Shown here: in pieces, positions 12,486-19,465 of the stretch
Numbering within the stretch: position 1 is the first letter of the stretch
How the letters are laid out: each line of letters starts with the position of its first letter
IMG/VR virus record: IMGVR_UViG_3300033153_007336
Coordinates: 1 to 24,223 of that record
DNA: 24,223 nucleotides
Direction: 5' to 3' (one strand)
From: a virus
The notes under the pieces: generated by a model
Told to the model about the DNA's origin: nothing
The model's database searches: none
Seen by the model: only the letters and a program-made list of their open reading frames with translations
Made by a program: the position numbers and the translations under genes

Positions 12486-13720
12486 TATTCAACCTCAGTC
12501 TCAGTAATTTTAGTAGGACGTTGTAAAACAGTTTGTTTCACATCGTTGTATTCTTTATGCTCTTTAACTTTAGCATCAAAGGTAAATGGAACACCCTTAT
12601 CAGGAAAGCTTGCTGTTGTGAATAACACTAATTGGTTACCTTCATCACTTTGAATAGTAATCACCGAAGATGTACCATACTGAGTATCATAGTATGAAAC
12701 ACTTTTTACGTAACCTTTAAATGAATAACGTTGACCAACTTCACCTAAGTATTCATTATTAATACTTTCACGCTCTACTTTCTTTAAACGTAATCTATCT
12801 TGTTCTTTTAAGTAAGATGATACGATAGAAGCTGTATAACCAAATAATTTATAGTTTACAAAGTCAGCATCAACGATTGATTTCAAATTATGGAAATATG
12901 AATTATCTTCATCTTCAGGTTTATCTTTAATCCATTGAATAGACTTTTCGATATTCTCTAAATCAATTTCATTAGAAGCATACTTCTTACGATCTTCTAA
13001 CCATTGTTTACGTTCTTTTGCATTATATGGATAATTTAATAAGTAACTTGCTGTTGAAGCGGTAGCAGGACGGTCAGTACCAGAAGCACTACGAGGAGTC
13101 CAACCATCAATACGAATAATAGGAGCAACCCATTCAAGAAATTCACTTACTGTATAGGAAGGTACATAATAACCACCTCCACTAAAATGATCATCATCTT
13201 CTAATTCTTCAAACAAAGCATATAAACTTTCTAAGTAAGAAGCAATTTGTGCAGGGTTATGACCTAAGAAATCTTTTAAACAATTACGACCAACAGCTTT
13301 TGTTTCACCATCTTCATTCGCAACTACAAAAGTTTCATTACGAAAACGTTTCTTGTTACAGTGATCGCAATTACCATCATGATGAAAATATTCTTTAGGA
13401 ACAGTTTCATTAGGAACGGTATTAACAATAACTTTATTGGGAATGGTTACGTGGTCTAAAGTACCAACAAATTTCCAACCTTCAAGTTTAGGAGCACCTG
13501 ATACGGTGATTTCATATACCTTAATCTTAGGTACATTAACCATCTCCTTTTTTTGCTCGTTAGATATACGAGGATCTTCAATATATTTTTCACTGAGAAT
13601 ATTTACCGATACAGGAGAAAGACCTACTTTATCAGCACGTTTTTTAAGCTTTTCGATTTTCCCCATTAATATAGGAAAATTCCACTCTGGAATAACGTAA
13701 ATTGGTAATTCTTCGCTCAT
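12485..13720 (-). CDS. Large Cys-motif protein with C-terminal OB-like domain (411 aa)
   Basis: Residues 113-151 (HHDGNCDHCNKKRFRNETF, then VGRNCLKDFLGH) hold a CxxC and a third Cys near residue 147, a likely zinc site. The last 85 residues (GQRYSFKGYVKSVSYYD, SVITIQSDEGN, VPFTFDAKVKEHKEY) have the strand pattern of an OB fold, typical of nucleic-acid binding. I recall similar proteins in phages and plasmids without known function. It has its own early promoter and the leader TTGAGAGAGGATTGAG. It is the largest early gene here and is coupled to DUF262. Confidence 0.7.
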   Translation of the reverse strand: MSEELPIYVIPEWNFPILMGKIEKLKKRADKVGLSPVSVNILSEKYIEDPRISNEQKKEMVNVPKIKVYEITVSGAPKLEGWKFVGTLDHVTIPNKVIVNTVPNETVPKEYFHHDGNCDHCNKKRFRNETFVVANEDGETKAVGRNCLKDFLGHNPAQIASYLESLYALFEELEDDDHFSGGGYYVPSYTVSEFLEWVAPIIRIDGWTPRSASGTDRPATASTASYLLNYPYNAKERKQWLEDRKKYASNEIDLENIEKSIQWIKDKPEDEDNSYFHNLKSIVDADFVNYKLFGYTASIVSSYLKEQDRLRLKKVERESINNEYLGEVGQRYSFKGYVKSVSYYDTQYGTSSVITIQSDEGNQLVLFTTASFPDKGVPFTFDAKVKEHKEYNDVKQTVLQRPTKITETEVE

Positions 13721-13748
13721 GTCTCAATCCTCTCTCAATTCAGACTAT

Positions 13749-13777
13749 ATTATCACATAGGTAAATATGCGTGTCAA
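13749..13777 (-). promoter_or_regulatory. Early sigma70 promoter cassette
   Basis: On the minus strand TTGACA (13777-13772), 17 bases, then GATAAT (13754-13749). The spacer holds GCATA-TTTACC-TATGT, a dyad ending at the -10 box. The stop of the upstream gene at 13774 is the TGA within TTGACA. Confidence 0.8.
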
Positions 13778-14007
13778 GCTTTATCTTCCCATTCCTCGAA
13801 ATATATTGATTCTTTAAAGCATAACCCTGTTGCTTGTACTGTTATACCCTGTAGTTTGAATTCATAGAAGATACGTTCATCCTTTTTACCACCATTCCCC
13901 ACAGGAACAACATCAATAGTAGTAATCTTCACATCGAATGATTTCTCATAAGGTGCATAGGTAGCATCATCATTTATTCCAAATTCAATCTTATTACGTT
14001 TATCCAT
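13774..14007 (-). CDS. Small beta-rich phage protein of unknown function (77 aa)
   Basis: The protein is beta-rich by pattern (SFDVKITTIDVVPVG, IFYEFKLQGITVQATGLCF). I chose the ATG at 14007, preceded by GGAAATTTCTAAT, over a GTG at 14031. Its TGA stop is embedded in the next -35 box. The role is unknown. Confidence 0.65.
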   Translation of the reverse strand: MDKRNKIEFGINDDATYAPYEKSFDVKITTIDVVPVGNGGKKDERIFYEFKLQGITVQATGLCFKESIYFEEWEDKA

Positions 14008-14008
14008 A

Positions 14009-14227
14009 TTAGAAATTTCCAGATATTTCACGAGCTAAGAATACATTAGCGATCTCTAAATTAGCTTTAGCTTTTTCAATATCAGCTAAAGCTTTAATAT
14101 AGAATTGAACAGCTACGGACGTATTATCCAACGCTTCTAATTCTCCATCATTCCCCTTTTCATCCAAGTCGAATAATAAATCACCATGTAGCGACTCAAG
14201 TGTTTTAATAGCTGTTTTAATGTCCAT
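14009..14227 (-). CDS. Helical protein of unknown function (72 aa)
   Basis: The protein is two or three amphipathic helices (MDIKTAIKTLESLHGDL and ADIEKAKANLEIANVFL), probably a coiled-coil dimer. I chose the ATG at 14227, preceded by GAGGGAATATTT; longer starts at 14242 and 14245 would overlap the upstream gene more. It overlaps the gene before by eleven bases. Confidence 0.65.
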   Translation of the reverse strand: MDIKTAIKTLESLHGDLLFDLDEKGNDGELEALDNTSVAVQFYIKALADIEKAKANLEIANVFLAREISGNF

Positions 14228-14420
14228 TAAATATTCCCTCATCATTTAATATTTCTATCACTTTATCTACAATAACTTCCTTACTTTCTGTAGGAGCATG
14301 GAAACCGCGATACATGACCGCAGTTTCGTAACATGCTTCAACTATATCTCGATAACCATATGTCATAGTGGACATTTCACCCACCATCCAATGTATTAAA
14401 GTATTAGCTGTATTAGTCAT
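14217..14420 (-). CDS. Small phage protein of unknown function (67 aa)
   Basis: The protein is mixed helical, with a Met/Thr-rich segment (MVGEMSTMTYGYRD) and an acidic end. The start overlaps the gene upstream by eight bases. It has no recognised motif. Confidence 0.7.
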   Translation of the reverse strand: MTNTANTLIHWMVGEMSTMTYGYRDIVEACYETAVMYRGFHAPTESKEVIVDKVIEILNDEGIFNGH

Positions 14421-14943
14421 TGGTTAATCGCTTGTTACCAAATTGACGTTTTACAGATCGACTCTCTTTAACTTCAATACCTACTTCACCCAAATCAACA
14501 ACGACCTGTTGACCCGATTCATCAATACGTAATCGCCAAACATCCTCACGTTCTTCACCAAATGCTTCAATGATACCTTCAAATGAATGTGGATGTAAGA
14601 AATCACTAGCATCAGGATTAACTTGTTTAGCAATAGCATCTGATCCGAAAAAATGGTCAATTAAATATTGCATCCATAATTCAGCATGATAGAACTTCTC
14701 ACTACCATCCCATTCAATACCACTACCATCTTCTGTAGGAATCCACTGACACCATAAACCTGGTTGTCCTTTAGGTGGTGAATTATGCTCGATAACATCA
14801 TCTTCACCATCACCCACATAATAAGGGCCAGCTTCACGTTCCATTCTTCGTGAATCAGAAAACATATTTAAGTAATTAATTTCCTCTACTGATAGAGGAG
14901 GTGTAACTTTAATTACACCTTCAAACTCTGTCGTATAACCCAT
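14413..14943 (-). CDS. Conserved phage protein of unknown function (176 aa)
   Basis: The opening MGYTTEFEGVIKVTPPL, the YYVGDGEDD stretch, the PPKGQPGLWCQW segment and the IEWDGSEKFYHAELWMQYL segment match a family I recall from many phages of different hosts; its role is unknown. It is acidic and compact, with no metal motif or membrane segment. It is the longest gene of this operon. Confidence 0.75.
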   Translation of the reverse strand: MGYTTEFEGVIKVTPPLSVEEINYLNMFSDSRRMEREAGPYYVGDGEDDVIEHNSPPKGQPGLWCQWIPTEDGSGIEWDGSEKFYHAELWMQYLIDHFFGSDAIAKQVNPDASDFLHPHSFEGIIEAFGEEREDVWRLRIDESGQQVVVDLGEVGIEVKESRSVKRQFGNKRLTND

Positions 14944-14959
14944 AAATATTTCCTCTTAA

Positions 14960-15115
14960 TTAATGGTTGATATAATATTGGATATCTTCTTTAGATAAAA
15001 ACTCGATATCATCTTCATCCGATACATTAATACATCGGTAAACATTAGCACCATCACCATGTTGACTTTCTACATAATATATTTTACCATTTTTAAAGAA
15101 AGTTTCGGTAATCAT
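14960..15115 (-). CDS. Very small acidic protein of unknown function (51 aa)
   Basis: The protein is beta-like at first (TFFKNGKIYYVESQHGDG) and then a strongly acidic helix (SDEDDIEFLSKED). The start overlaps the upstream stop by four bases (ATGA), which supports a real coupled gene. The stop lies 16 bases before the next start. Confidence 0.6.
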   Translation of the reverse strand: MITETFFKNGKIYYVESQHGDGANVYRCINVSDEDDIEFLSKEDIQYYINH

Positions 15116-15612
15116 TTCAACGCCTCCTTAATTGAATATGGAATAGAGCTTTCAATTCCATCAATTTCTTTTTTCAATTCAGCAATTTTAGCTTTCTTAG
15201 CTTCCAATGATTCCTCAGTGATACTAAGAACTTTAGTGTATGCATCAAAATAATGTTCTTCATCAAAAGTATATTTGAAAACACCACTATCGCGGTCAAG
15301 CTCACCAATGTAAACATTGTTACCAAAATAACTACATGAGCCACTATTATTACTAACACGTACATCAGCTTTAATATAAACAAAGTAAACACTCTCACCA
15401 ACATAACAACGGAAAGCATTATCATTCATTAATTCATTAACTTTTTCGCCAAACGCATCAGTCACTTTTTGAAACTTAGCTGATCGACCACTCTTAACAG
15501 CAGCACGTTCACCATCAAAGGATTTGAAGTATTCATCAATAAGTGGAATAACTCCTAACATTTTTCCAGCGAATGATTTTTCACCATTTAAAATTCGTGA
15601 TACTTTATTCAT
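15112..15612 (-). CDS. Phage protein of unknown function with C-terminal coiled coil (166 aa)
   Basis: Residues 1-50 are basic (SRILNGEKSFAGKML, VKSGRSAKF). The middle is beta-rich with Ser/Asn and aromatic residues (YVGESVYFVYIKADV). The last 35 residues are a charged coiled coil (EESLEAKKAKIAELKKEI). It has its own early promoter at 15643-15671. The function is unknown. Confidence 0.75.
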   Translation of the reverse strand: MNKVSRILNGEKSFAGKMLGVIPLIDEYFKSFDGERAAVKSGRSAKFQKVTDAFGEKVNELMNDNAFRCYVGESVYFVYIKADVRVSNNSGSCSYFGNNVYIGELDRDSGVFKYTFDEEHYFDAYTKVLSITEESLEAKKAKIAELKKEIDGIESSIPYSIKEALK

Positions 15613-15642
15613 AACTTTTACTCCTCTCTCAATTCAGAATAT

Positions 15643-15671
15643 ATTATCTGTTATTTTAAAAATACTGTCAA
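15643..15671 (-). promoter_or_regulatory. Early sigma70 promoter cassette
   Basis: On the minus strand TTGACA (15671-15666), 17 bases, then GATAAT (15648-15643). The spacer is A/T-rich with an ATTTT/AAAAT dyad. The stop of the gene at 15668 is the TGA in TTGACA. The leader has CTGAATTGAGAGAGGAG. Confidence 0.8.
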
Positions 15672-15973
15672 GCTATTTTTAATAAAAGTTCTTTTAAATC
15701 ATTAGAAAGTTTACCATCAGCTTTGACTTGTAAAGCACCTTTAATATAACTACGAGCTTTATCAGGATTCTTATTAACTAACTCAGTAGCTACTAATAAT
15801 ACTTTATCCTTATCCAAATTAATACCTAATGTATCTTCAATCCACTTCTTTGATACAGGTTGGAATTTTTCATAGAATAGTTTACCAGCGATTTCCTGAT
15901 TCCATTCGTAACCATCCTTGGTTTCGTTAATGACCCATACTTTTGATGGGTTATGTTTATCTTGAATTTTCAT
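15668..15973 (-). CDS. Phage protein of unknown function (101 aa)
   Basis: Residues 1-35 form a beta-like module (KVWVINETKDGYEWNQEIAG). The rest is helical and basic (DKARSYIKGALQVKADG). It starts one base after the gene upstream. The TGA stop is part of the next -35 box. No function is recognised. Confidence 0.7.
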   Translation of the reverse strand: MKIQDKHNPSKVWVINETKDGYEWNQEIAGKLFYEKFQPVSKKWIEDTLGINLDKDKVLLVATELVNKNPDKARSYIKGALQVKADGKLSNDLKELLLKIA

Positions 15974-15974
15974 A

Positions 15975-16307
15975 TTACCCCTCTACACGGTCATGAATTG
16001 CAATAGGTGAATCAGATGGGAAACGACTATCACAACTATATAAGAAGTTGCCACCAAACATTGTCCATTTACCTGAGTCAACTAAGTCAGCAGGGATAGC
16101 TCGAAGACGTTCTTTACCACAACAAATATCTCGAACAATTACATAATGGGGGTTTTCTTCGCCAGGGGCAAAAATCTCACTATCTTCCCCAATACCATAA
16201 CCTGTGATTACACCACTCTCAGTTTTAGAACTAAGACCACCATTTGTACAATCGTAACTACCATTACGGTATACATAAGCTAATAAACCTAGAATTTTTT
16301 TACTCAT
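15975..16307 (-). CDS. Phage protein of unknown function (110 aa)
   Basis: The protein is rich in Gly and Ser, with four Cys spread along the chain (YDCTNGG, DICCGKER, SCDSRF). It may bind a metal, but the spacing fits no known ribbon. It is the first gene after the promoter at 16338-16366, with the leader TTGAGAGGAG. Confidence 0.7.
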   Translation of the reverse strand: MSKKILGLLAYVYRNGSYDCTNGGLSSKTESGVITGYGIGEDSEIFAPGEENPHYVIVRDICCGKERLRAIPADLVDSGKWTMFGGNFLYSCDSRFPSDSPIAIHDRVEG

Positions 16308-16337
16308 TTTAATTACTCCTCTCTCAAATCAGGTTCT

Positions 16338-16366
16338 ATTATCGGTTATTTTCGATACCGTGTCAA
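16338..16366 (-). promoter_or_regulatory. Early sigma70 promoter cassette
   Basis: On the minus strand TTGACA (16366-16361), 17 bases, then GATAAT (16343-16338). The spacer holds GGT...ACC, an imperfect dyad reaching the -10 box. The stop of the metalloprotease gene is the TGA in TTGACA. The leader from the -10 box onwards (GATAATAGAACCTGATTTGA) is identical to that of the cassette at 10993. Confidence 0.8.
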
Positions 16367-16851
16367 GCACTTTGCAACCATTTCATCTCTAAAACATCAC
16401 AAAATTTACCTGATAATTTTAATTGATTATCAAACGCTTCGACTTCCCAAGGCTGTTCACGATATGGGATTTTGAAACCTTCCCCAATATCCTTACCTTC
16501 CCAACGTACATGTAATTTACCATCAGACTTCCATACACGTCTTTGGAAACGATTTGTAGCAATCTGTTGTACGTGAATCATCTCATGTGCAAGAACTTGT
16601 AACTGAGTCGCTAAATGAGCATCACGATCAATATTAATATTAAATACTTTTTGAGCGATACTACCGTTAGACATCATTTCAACATGACCTCTAGTAGTCT
16701 TCTTAGCACGTCCTGAGACTCGCATAGCGACTCGAATAGTTAAGGTATTAGTCATACGAGTGGACATTAATTCCTTTGCGAAGAAGCGTACAGCGTCCTC
16801 AATGGTAGAATGTTGCTTACTTCCACCTTTCTGTAAAATCTTAACTTTCAT
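16363..16851 (-). CDS. SprT-like zinc metalloprotease-fold protein (162 aa)
   Basis: Residues 89-93 are HEMIH, a full HExxH zinc site, followed by VQQ. PWEVEAFD near residues 134-141 offers the Glu that usually serves as third ligand in SprT-like and related minigluzincins. The region before the motif is basic. The active-site residues are all present, so it should be able to bind zinc. The substrate is unknown; candidates are host DNA-repair or defence proteins. It is an early gene with its own promoter (16875-16903), opposite the late gp26-like gene. Confidence 0.7.
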   Translation of the reverse strand: MKVKILQKGGSKQHSTIEDAVRFFAKELMSTRMTNTLTIRVAMRVSGRAKKTTRGHVEMMSNGSIAQKVFNINIDRDAHLATQLQVLAHEMIHVQQIATNRFQRRVWKSDGKLHVRWEGKDIGEGFKIPYREQPWEVEAFDNQLKLSGKFCDVLEMKWLQSA

Positions 16852-16874
16852 CCGTATCTCCTCAATTAAGACCT

Positions 16875-16903
16875 ATTATTGCATGAGCTATATATGCTGT
16901 CAA
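16875..16903 (-). promoter_or_regulatory. Early sigma70 promoter for the metalloprotease gene
   Basis: On the minus strand TTGACA (16903-16898), 17 bases, then AATAAT (16880-16875). The spacer begins GCAT and ends ATGC, a dyad spanning the whole gap between the boxes. The leader has CTTAATTGAGGAGA. Confidence 0.75.
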
Positions 16904-16934
16904 GTCTTTTTTTCAATTATCGTATGAAAGCAGG

Positions 16935-16942
16935 CATAAATA
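16935..16942 (+). promoter_or_regulatory. T4-type late promoter (CATAAATA) for the gp26-like gene
   Basis: CATAAATA followed by GTCTTAT resembles the other two plus-strand late promoters. The start is expected near 16948, leaving a leader of about 35 bases with GAGG before ATG 16983. Confidence 0.7.
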
Positions 16943-16982
16943 GTCTTATAGTATAATTAATTTATTTAATGAGGATGTCATT

Positions 16983-17681
16983 ATGGCTCTACCAAAGATA
17001 AACGCTCCAACATATTCACTAACACTACCATCAAGTAAACAGAAAATCAAGTACCGTCCATTCCTTGTTAAAGAAGAAAAACTTCTATTAATGGCAATGG
17101 AGTCAAAAGAAGATGATGAAATGAAAGAGGCGGTAGAACAGATTATTCGTAATTGTTCTTTCGATAAATTAGATCCTCTAACAATGGCATTGGTGGATAT
17201 AGAATATATGTTTCTATATTTAAGAATTAAATCTAAAGGTGAGACCGCAGAATATTCTTTCAAGTGTGATGCGTGTGAAGTTGTAAATGATAAGGAAGCA
17301 AATTTAACTAAAGTAAAAGTTATTAATAAAGATCAAAGTAATGTTATTAAGTTAACATCTGATATCGGAATTCAAATGAAAGCTCCCTCATATGAACTTG
17401 CAGGTGTTATATCTAATGATATGAAAGCGGAATCTATATTCAAAGTGGTAGTACAATCTATTGAATCTATCTACGAAGGTGAAGAAGTTTTCCAAGCAAA
17501 AGATCAATCCGATGAAGAATTAATGGATTTTATAGAATCTTTAAGTGATGCACAATTTAAAGAAATAAAAAATTATTTCGAAAACGTTCCATCATTAGAA
17601 CTTGATATAGATTTTACATGTACAGCTTGTAAAAAAGAAAATACATTAACACTAAAAGGTATAAAAGATTTTTTAGCATAA
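16983..17681 (+). CDS. gp26-like baseplate hub / tail assembly protein (232 aa)
   Basis: The start MALPKINAPTYSLTLPS, then KIKYRPFLVKEEKLLLMAMES, is the hallmark of the T4 gp26 hub family (Pfam T4_baseplate). Two CxxC pairs (FKCDACE near residue 97 and FTCTACKKE near residue 217) form a likely zinc ribbon across the protein. In T4, gp26 is needed for hub assembly. The frame ends KDFLA-stop, and the codons GAT TTT TTA form the slippery heptamer T TTT TTA. The neighbouring tape-measure-like gene supports a chaperone role like lambda gpG; this is inference. It is driven by the late promoter at 16935. Confidence 0.85.
   Translation: MALPKINAPTYSLTLPSSKQKIKYRPFLVKEEKLLLMAMESKEDDEMKEAVEQIIRNCSFDKLDPLTMALVDIEYMFLYLRIKSKGETAEYSFKCDACEVVNDKEANLTKVKVINKDQSNVIKLTSDIGIQMKAPSYELAGVISNDMKAESIFKVVVQSIESIYEGEEVFQAKDQSDEELMDFIESLSDAQFKEIKNYFENVPSLELDIDFTCTACKKENTLTLKGIKDFLA
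17669..17675 (+). promoter_or_regulatory. Candidate -1 programmed frameshift site (T TTT TTA)
   Basis: The heptamer T TTT TTA sits in the phase needed for a -1 slip (X XXY YYZ) in the gp26-like frame, and six bases before its stop. An SD-like AAAAGG (17654-17659) lies nine bases upstream, as in dnaX. Downstream, TAAGCTT (17679-17685) can pair with AAGCTTA further on, giving a seven-pair stem that starts three bases after the heptamer. All three parts of a typical bacterial frameshift signal are therefore present. It is not experimentally shown. Confidence 0.65.
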
Positions 17682-17857
17682 GCTTCCGAGACGAGACTAT
17701 TGTTGGATTTTATAAGCTTAATTTCCAAATAATTTCGGGAGATTATGGAATAACATTAACAGAGCTTGAAGAAATGATTCCTTTCGAAAGAGAGGCTTTT
17801 ACACACATGATCATAAATAAAATACAAGAAGATACTAATAGGAATAGTAATGGCTGA
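17675..17857 (+). CDS. C-terminal extension reached by -1 frameshift from the gp26-like gene (60 aa)
   Basis: After slipping at TTTTTTA, translation continues for 60 codons and stops at TGA 17855-17857, giving a fusion of 231 + 60 = 291 residues. The extension (FYKLNFQIISGDYGITLTEL and EEMIPFEREAFTHMI) is well-formed, helical and acidic, and looks like the T part of G/GT chaperones. The frame has no usable start codon at its head; the first ATG is at residue 34, without a ribosome site. The stop lies inside the tape-measure-like gene start (ATGGCTGA), suggesting coupling. Confidence 0.6.
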   Translation, partial: SISFRDETIVGFYKLNFQIISGDYGITLTELEEMIPFEREAFTHMIINKIQEDTNRNSNG

Positions 17858-19385
17858 CACCGAAGAAGTTAAATCAATACGTAAATTAACAGAGAAGATT
17901 AAAGAAGCTAGTGAGAATACTATTGGCTCTACTAGAAAATTAGCTGATGGTGTTAATGATGCTTTTCGCGCTACATTTGCTGATTCTCCATTATTGAGTT
18001 CTATTGTTGATGTCGGTGAGTCAATGGGTAGAGATGTTCTAGGTTTATTTAAAGGTGAAGAAAAAGAACCTTTAACAGAAGCGGAAACTGAAGCGGCTGA
18101 GCAGAGAAGAGAACAAAAAGATGAGTTGAAAGAAGTTACTAGATCATTAGAAGATGCTAAGAATGATGATTTACAAATGGGTGAGTTAATTCGTACTGAT
18201 AATGAGCAGATCATTGATAACCTTCAAGATATAAAAGATGTTTGGGATGCTGGAAATAATGCTGAAGAAGAACGAGAAGCTATCCGTTTAGCAGAAGAAC
18301 GTTTACGTTTAGAAGAAAGACGTAATGAATTATTAGAAGCATTGGCTGAACAGAGAGATAAAGAAGATGATGAAAATTTAGGATTTTTTGCTAAGTTAAA
18401 AGAAAATTTAACGTTAACCTTTTTAGGTTTATTTACATTTTTAAAATCACCTATTAAGAACTTATTAAAATTCTTTAAACCACTATTAGGAGTATTTGGT
18501 AAACTTGTAAGAGTACTCGGCCCTATTGGTGTTCTAATAGGAGCTGTGATTGGAGCGTTTACTGGCTTTAATAAAGCAACTGAAATATTTGGTGAGAACG
18601 CAACAATCTTTGAAAAGATAGCTTCGTCTATTGGTGGTATAATTTCTGGACTAACATTTGGTCTAATTGATATAGAACCATTGGCTAAAGGTATACATTC
18701 AACATTAAAATTTATATACGATACAATCCAACCGTTTGTTATTACAATGGGTGAATTTTTAGGTGGTGTGTGGGATGTATTATCATCAAGTTTCTCATTA
18801 CTCACTGCACTATTTACTGGTACACCATCTGAGATTGACGCAGCATGGGATACATTCATCGGATCATTTACAGGTTTAGGTGATAAGTTTACAGCTATGG
18901 CAATCGAGTTAAGTAAAACTTTATGGACATTTATTTCTCAGATACCTCAAATGATTTTAGAACAAATAGGTAAGTTAGGTGGTGTATTAGGTAAAAGTTT
19001 AGCAAATCTATTTGCTGACGAAACTGAGGGAAGTAAACTTTACAATAGATTAGAAGATGAAGGTGGACTAGACGATAAATTTATTGGTAGTGATACAATG
19101 TCTAAAGAAGATATTGCTAAACTATCTGCAGCAGAAAATGCTACCCTACAAAAATTCTTATTGGAGAATGATAAAGCTGATAAGAACAGTAAAATAATTA
19201 TTGACCTACAGAACCAGTTAGAAAAATCTAAGGAAGAAAAATTATCACGTTCTGGAGAAGGAAATATTACTTCTGTGGTTGATGCTTCTAATACTAATAA
19301 TACAACTAATATTAGTTATATTAAACCATCAGCTAGAAATCCTGATAATTCATTGAAGACTTCTGTACTTCAAGCATCCTCATAA
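17850..19385 (+). CDS. Tape-measure-like baseplate hub protein (gp29-like, 511 aa)
   Basis: Residues 1-175 are a charged helical region (long Glu/Lys/Arg stretch around 140-175). Residues 180-330 are mostly hydrophobic with several membrane-like helices (LTLTFLGLFTFL, LGPIGVLIGAVIGAF, IASSIGGIISGLTFG). The C-terminal third is polar, ending in an Asn/Thr-rich tail. This is the layout of tail tape-measure proteins; in T4 that is gp29, a hub subunit of about 590 residues. Its position right after the gp26 frameshift unit supports this. It is followed by a strong terminator. Its exact identity with gp29 is inferred from layout, not from sequence. Confidence 0.65.
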   Translation: MADTEEVKSIRKLTEKIKEASENTIGSTRKLADGVNDAFRATFADSPLLSSIVDVGESMGRDVLGLFKGEEKEPLTEAETEAAEQRREQKDELKEVTRSLEDAKNDDLQMGELIRTDNEQIIDNLQDIKDVWDAGNNAEEEREAIRLAEERLRLEERRNELLEALAEQRDKEDDENLGFFAKLKENLTLTFLGLFTFLKSPIKNLLKFFKPLLGVFGKLVRVLGPIGVLIGAVIGAFTGFNKATEIFGENATIFEKIASSIGGIISGLTFGLIDIEPLAKGIHSTLKFIYDTIQPFVITMGEFLGGVWDVLSSSFSLLTALFTGTPSEIDAAWDTFIGSFTGLGDKFTAMAIELSKTLWTFISQIPQMILEQIGKLGGVLGKSLANLFADETEGSKLYNRLEDEGGLDDKFIGSDTMSKEDIAKLSAAENATLQKFLLENDKADKNSKIIIDLQNQLEKSKEEKLSRSGEGNITSVVDASNTNNTTNISYIKPSARNPDNSLKTSVLQASS

Positions 19386-19387
19386 TA

Positions 19388-19416
19388 AAAAAGGGACTCA
19401 TCGAGAGTCCCTTTTT
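19388..19416. terminator. Strong bidirectional intrinsic terminator
   Basis: GGGACTC-ATCGA-GAGTCCC (19393-19411) is a perfect seven-pair stem flanked by A5 and T5, which extend the stem to twelve pairs. It lies three bases after the tape-measure-like gene and 50 bases from the convergent gp32 stop, so it can stop both late plus-strand and gp32 transcripts. Confidence 0.9.
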
Positions 19417-19426
19417 AGGTCTTATC

Positions 19427-19464
19427 GTTCCCAAATTGGGAACTATCGTTCACTTCCGTTGAAC
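19427..19464. repeat. Two tandem hairpins with repeated TATCGTTC heads
   Basis: GTTCCC-AAATT-GGGAAC (19427-19443) and GTTCA-CTTCCGT-TGAAC (19448-19464) each follow the sequence TATC, giving two about 21-base units that begin TATCGTTC and end GAAC. They lie immediately after the gp32 stop on the minus strand. They may stabilise the 3' end of the gp32 mRNA. Confidence 0.6.
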
Positions 19465-19465
19465 T

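Noticed and set aside
15174-15425. An 83-codon hydrophobic frame inside 15112-15612
   Set aside because: It is the same strand in another register, composed almost only of Leu, Val, Ile and Met, and has no ribosome site.
10993-16903. The regularly repeated promoter-leader sequences as a CRISPR-like array
   Set aside because: The copies are kilobases apart with genes between them, and each has the parts of a promoter.
17756-18214. A 152-codon minus-strand frame over the gp26 end and the tape-measure start
   Set aside because: It is an antisense shadow of the frameshift extension and the tape-measure-like gene, with Ser/Leu-rich composition typical of such frames.
18224-18859. A 211-codon open frame on the minus strand inside the tape-measure-like gene
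   Set aside because: It is opposite a well-formed gene with its own context, is Ser/Pro/Asn-rich in the manner of antisense frames, and has no ribosome site.
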